Positions 60,804-64,000 of a stretch of DNA of 64,000 nucleotides are shown piece by piece (within the stretch, counting starts at the first letter, position 1; each line of letters begins with the position of its first letter). A program made the position numbers and the translations under genes. The notes beneath the pieces were generated by a model. That model searched no databases and had not been told where the DNA came from. It saw nothing but the letters and a program-made list of their open reading frames with translations. The stretch covers positions 1 through 64,000 of the forward strand of contig CAIPZV010000077.1 in assembly GCA_903869595.1 (NCBI GenBank), in the 5' to 3' direction. The stretch comes from an uncultured beta proteobacterium (GTDB lineage Bacteria > Pseudomonadota > Gammaproteobacteria > Burkholderiales > Burkholderiaceae_C).

Positions 60804-61973
60804 TTATTTGCCCGCTTCGTTCACGGTAACCGGTGTGCCCGCCAACAAGGCGCCTACGCTGCCCAGTAGCGCGCGCGCGCCCGCCGGCAAGCCCATGACT
60901 TCCACCATGGTTTGGCCTTGGTAGTCACCAATAAAGCCGGTGACCACGGGTTGGTGCTCCACTTTGCCGTCCACCACGATTTGCACATAGGTCACCGGCT
61001 TGTCGGTGCGTACCGCGCTTAAGGGAAGCGCAGGGCCGGTGCGGCTGCCAGTGCTTAAACGGCCTTGCAAAAACAAGCCCTGGCGCAGCTGAGCGTGGGG
61101 CGCAAGCGCCATGTACACCACTACGGCGCGGCTGCCCGCCGAGGCATTGGGGTTGACGCGTACCACCTTGGCCGCCACGCTGTCGGTGCTGCCGTCGATG
61201 CTGACTTGGGCGATCTGCCCCAGCCGCACCTTGGCCGCATCTTCGGCGCTCAAGCTGGCTTCCATTTCCAATTGCGCCAAGTCCACGATCTCTACCACCC
61301 GGCCATCAATAGCAACACGCTCTCCGTTTTGCGCCAGGCGCTGCGATATCTGTCCGGTAATGGGTGCGCGCATCACCGCATCGTCCAATGACTTTTGCAG
61401 CACGTCCACGCCCGACTGCGCTGCCTGGTAGCTGGCCTGGCTGGCGGCTAAATTGGAGGCGGAAATCTCCAGCGCGGTTTTGGAGATAAAACCCTGGTCC
61501 ACCAGCGAGCGGTTGTTGTCAAAAGTGCGCTGGGCAATATCCACCTGCGCTTTGGCTGACTGCGCTTGCTGCTGCGCTTGGCGCAGGCGGGCTTGGTATT
61601 CAGTGCTGTCCACACGGGCAATCACCTGCCCGGCTTTGACGTAGTCGCCTTCGCGCACCAACAGGTCTTGCAATTCACCGGACACGCGGGCTTTGACAAA
61701 GGCCGAATTGACCGCTTTGATCGGTCCCGAGATGGGCAGCACTTGCACCAAGGGGATGGTTTGCAAGCTCACCAAGTCGCTGGCTGCTAGCGCCACCACC
61801 GGCAGGGCTTTGGCAGCCCCGCTGGCAGCGGATGCAGGCGTTGCAGGTGCACCGGCAGTCATGCTCGCAGTGCTGCTGGCCTTAGCCGCAGTTTGCATGC
61901 GTTGCCATTGGAAGGCGCCGCCGCCAGCCACGAGCGCCAGCACTAAAAATATCCAGGGTAATTTCGATTTCAT
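60804..61973 (-). CDS. RND efflux periplasmic adaptor (membrane fusion protein)
   Basis: 389 residues. An N-terminal signal anchor (WIFLVLALVAGGGAF) without a lipobox Cys; lipoyl and alpha-hairpin parts (ARVDSTEYQARLRQAQQQAQ); beta-barrel segment VMRAPITGQISQRLAQNGER. It bridges the RND pump and TolC. Its ATG overlaps the tetR stop as ATGA, so regulator and pump form one transcript. Confidence 0.95.
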   Translation of the reverse strand: MKSKLPWIFLVLALVAGGGAFQWQRMQTAAKASSTASMTAGAPATPASAASGAAKALPVVALAASDLVSLQTIPLVQVLPISGPIKAVNSAFVKARVSGELQDLLVREGDYVKAGQVIARVDSTEYQARLRQAQQQAQSAKAQVDIAQRTFDNNRSLVDQGFISKTALEISASNLAASQASYQAAQSGVDVLQKSLDDAVMRAPITGQISQRLAQNGERVAIDGRVVEIVDLAQLEMEASLSAEDAAKVRLGQIAQVSIDGSTDSVAAKVVRVNPNASAGSRAVVVYMALAPHAQLRQGLFLQGRLSTGSRTGPALPLSAVRTDKPVTYVQIVVDGKVEHQPVVTGFIGDYQGQTMVEVMGLPAGARALLGSVGALLAGTPVTVNEAGK

Positions 61974-62668
61974 AAGGCTTTTTCATCAAGGGCGGGGTGC
62001 TTGGGCTCGCGCAGCAAGACCCCGCTGAGGTAGGTATCAATCAAGGCGTCCAAGTAGGCCAGGGGTTGCAAAGGACTGAGTTGTGAGGGGCTTAAGGCCG
62101 GCGCGTGGTGCCACAGGGCTAAAAATAGTATCGATGACAGTAGCGTCAAGGGGCCGTAAGTAGGGTCAATGGGCCGGAATTCGCCCTGCCGCACGCCACG
62201 CGCGTGGACGCGGGCGATCAGCTCGCGCGCCGGGTCAATCACTTCTTCGCGGTAAAAAGCCGCCAATTCGGGGAATTGCTGGCCTTCGCTCAGCATCAAC
62301 TTGGCGATGCCGCTGCTCTGGCTGGCGTCGGCTTGCTGCCACCAGGCATGTAAAAACGTGCGCATCAGTTGATCGGTTGGGCCTTCAAAGGCGTCAATTG
62401 CCGCATGAAATTGTGACAACTGGCCCACGATCTTGTCCCGCACCACGGCTTTGAACAATTCTTCTTTGCTGCTGAAGTACAGGAATAAAGTGCCCTTGGA
62501 CACCCCGGCCAAGCGGGCCACGTCTTCCACCTTGGTGGCGGCAAAACCTTTTTCTACAAATAGCGCCAGGGCTGCTTGCAGCAACTCGCCCGGGCGCGCC
62601 TCTTTGCGGCGTTCGCGCTTGACCGGCAAGGGGCAGGTGGGTTGGAAGAGGTTTTTAATCAACTGCAT
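61970..62668 (-). CDS. TetR family repressor of the RND efflux operon
   Basis: 232 residues from ATG 62668. HTH: LLQAALALFVEKGFAATKVE then VARLAGVSKGTLFLYFSSKE, with the TLFLYF recognition helix. The C-terminal TetR_C domain is like those of AcrR relatives. It is first in the operon and is preceded by a clear palindromic operator three bases upstream of its start, so it represses itself and the pump. Confidence 0.94.
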   Translation of the reverse strand: MQLIKNLFQPTCPLPVKRERRKEARPGELLQAALALFVEKGFAATKVEDVARLAGVSKGTLFLYFSSKEELFKAVVRDKIVGQLSQFHAAIDAFEGPTDQLMRTFLHAWWQQADASQSSGIAKLMLSEGQQFPELAAFYREEVIDPARELIARVHARGVRQGEFRPIDPTYGPLTLLSSILFLALWHHAPALSPSQLSPLQPLAYLDALIDTYLSGVLLREPKHPALDEKAL

Positions 62669-62671
62669 TTT

Positions 62672-62691
62672 TACTGACCAGTTGGTTAGTA
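62672..62691. promoter_or_regulatory. TetR operator upstream of the efflux operon
   Basis: TACTGACCA-GT-TGGTTAGTA: 9-bp arms with one mismatch around a 2-base centre, immediately before the tetR start codon. This is the ACCAGTTGGT-type TetR site found for AcrR-like efflux regulators. Confidence 0.85.
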
Positions 62692-62902
62692 GTGTAACGT
62701 CTGGCCGTGGCGTGGCCGAGCGTCGCTGCGGTCTATGCGCCTGATGGGCGAAAGTCGGCTCCCAAGCCTGCCGGTGTGGATGCCTTGCCCTGCACATGGT
62801 CAAGCCTTTTACGCCTGCGGTTCATGGCCTCATGGCGCGGACACGCCAGCACCGTATGCTTGGGGCTTCGACCATTCTGTCTAGCTATAGGAGATATTAC
62901 GT
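62692..62902. other. Divergent intergenic region between tetR and msrA
   Basis: 211 bp that must carry the promoters for the efflux operon and for msrA. A TAGGAG ribosome site precedes msrA. Nothing else recognised. Confidence 0.4.
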
Positions 62903-63445
62903 ATGGCCACCGCCACACAAACCCTGGTTCTTGGGGGAGGATGTTTTTGGTGCACCGAATCGGTGTTTTTACAGGTACGCGGCATCGCGCAGGTGGAGTC
63001 CGGCTACAGCAACGGGCATGCACCCAAGCCCAGCTACGAGATGGTCAGCACCGGCACCAGCGGCCACAACGAGGCGGTGCGTTTGGAGTTTGACCCGGAG
63101 CAAGTCAGTTTGAACGAGCTGCTGGAAATCTTTTTCCTGATCCACGACCCCACCACGCTCAACCGCCAAGGCCATGATGTGGGCACGCAGTACCGCAGCG
63201 GCATTTATTGCACTTCGCCAGAGCAACTGCAAGCCGCCCAAGCCATGGTGCAGGCCTTGGACGCCGCGGGCGAGTTTGGCAAACCTATCGTGACCGAGGT
63301 GCAGATGCTCTCCAACTACGCCCGCGCCGAGGAATACCACCAAAACTTCTTTGCCAAAAACCCCGGCCAGGGTTATTGCCTGGCAGTGGCCGCGCCCAAG
63401 GTGGCCAAGTTCCGCAAGACATTTGCGCGCCTGGCCAAGCCCTGA
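62903..63445 (+). CDS. msrA: Peptide methionine-S-sulfoxide reductase MsrA
   Basis: 180 residues. LVLGGGCFWCTESVF holds the catalytic Cys; GYSNGHAPKPSYEMVSTGTS and YRSGIYCTSPEQ complete the MsrA pattern; a Cys-rich resolving pair is not at the far C-terminus. It reduces methionine-S-sulfoxide in proteins. AGGAG lies about ten bases before ATG. Confidence 0.97.
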   Translation: MATATQTLVLGGGCFWCTESVFLQVRGIAQVESGYSNGHAPKPSYEMVSTGTSGHNEAVRLEFDPEQVSLNELLEIFFLIHDPTTLNRQGHDVGTQYRSGIYCTSPEQLQAAQAMVQALDAAGEFGKPIVTEVQMLSNYARAEEYHQNFFAKNPGQGYCLAVAAPKVAKFRKTFARLAKP

Positions 63446-63484
63446 TGCCGGATTGCGCTATACCCGCTGGCTGGGTAGCCCTGC

Positions 63485-64000
63485 ATGATTGAAACCCGGC
63501 AATTGCAATTCGCCTATGGTGCGGGCCAGCCACTGGCATTCCCGGATGTGGCTGTGGCGCAGGGCGCTGTGTTGCTGCTCAGTGGGCGCTCGGGCAGCGG
63601 TAAATCCACCTGGCTGGCTTTGCTGGCGGCACTGGTTAAACCCCAACACGGAAGCCTCACGGTAGCGGGGCAGAACTTGACGGCTTTGGCCGGTCGCAGC
63701 GCCGATGCCTGGCGCGCACGCCACATTGGGTTCTTGCCGCAAAAACTGCATTTAAGCGCCGCCTTAAGCGTGCAACACAACCTGGAGCTAGCGTTCTGGG
63801 CCGCAGGATTGCCGGTGGATACGCAGCGGGTGCGCCAGGTTTTGGTACAGCTGGGCGTGGCCGAACTGGCGCAACGCCTGCCATCGCAACTCTCGGGCGG
63901 GCAGGCACAGCGCGTGGCGCTGGCGCGTGCCGTGTTGATGCAACCGCGCCTGATCCTGGCCGACGAACCCACCGCCAGCTTGGACGATGCGGCAGCGCAA
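63485..64000 (+). CDS. ABC transporter ATPase (LolD/DevA-like), cut by the window edge
   Basis: The first 172 codons are present and the frame is open at 64000. Walker [18 protein letters not shown], signature [18 protein letters not shown] and Walker [14 protein letters not shown] are intact. The Q-loop [14 protein letters not shown] and the short N-terminus resemble LolD, MacB or DevA-type exporters that pair with an FtsX-like permease. The partner gene would lie to the right. Confidence 0.9.
   Translation, partial: MIETRQLQFAYGAGQPLAFPDVAVAQGAVLLLSGRSGSGKSTWLALLAALVKPQHGSLTVAGQNLTALAGRSADAWRARHIGFLPQKLHLSAALSVQHNLELAFWAAGLPVDTQRVRQVLVQLGVAELAQRLPSQLSGGQAQRVALARAVLMQPRLILADEPTASLDDAAAQ

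Overview
The window looks like a chromosomal stretch of a betaproteobacterium, most likely Burkholderiales and close to Comamonadaceae such as Rhodoferax or Limnohabitans. That rests on gene content: a Bug/TctC solute receptor, a waaC-waaA then tolC-rhodanese-pcm layout, a urea/short-amide urt-fmd operon and a hut cluster with HutF plus HutG. No database search was run, so the assignment is inference.

Positions 1-6.7 kb are accessory DNA, visibly more AT-rich than the rest. A CRISPR array of 13 full and one partial identical 36-bp repeats, all with 30-nt spacers, runs off the left edge. A tightly overlapping minus-strand operon abuts it: a 44-residue ORF, a Csf3/Cas5-like gene, an unassigned 147-residue gene, a small Cas6e-like gene and a Csf2/Cas7-like gene. 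This looks like a type IV-related effector with no adaptation genes, helicase or recognisable Csf1 in view. Next come a phage-type DUF1353 gene, a Fic protein, an orphan CopG-type antitoxin behind a decayed BrnT-like toxin, and an RHH/PIN toxin-antitoxin pair. Partial direct repeats, one a copy of the 3' end of the neighbouring tetR, mark this as an insertion hot spot.

6.7-23 kb: a TetR regulator, a truncated AraC-like ORF and a membrane fatty-acid-hydroxylase family enzyme; then urtABCDE-fmdAB for uptake and hydrolysis of urea-like amides. Divergent from it is an unusual sensor that fuses an NCS1 permease to a hybrid histidine kinase, followed by its LuxR-type response regulator. Then tRNA-Ser(UGA), a GMC oxidoreductase with a Tat partner subunit, and a PhyH dioxygenase.

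23.5-38.7 kb: histidine catabolism, with hutUH facing hutC-D-I-G-F. The hutU/hutC intergenic palindrome recurs twice between phyH and a Rieske oxygenase-aminotransferase-FAD oxidase operon, and the wider promoter sequence is shared. This ties those genes to the HutC regulon and suggests a peripheral route feeding an imidazole compound into histidine degradation. An amino-acid ABC transporter lies between the two clusters.

38.7-64 kb: mostly housekeeping genes (amiC, tsaE, queG, xerD, ogt, an Ada-AlkA fusion, a phosphohexomutase, waaC, waaA), an odd secreted protein with an HExxH motif and barrel-like C-terminus, a TetR-controlled RND efflux operon ending in tolC, msrA and the start of an ABC ATPase gene cut by the right edge.
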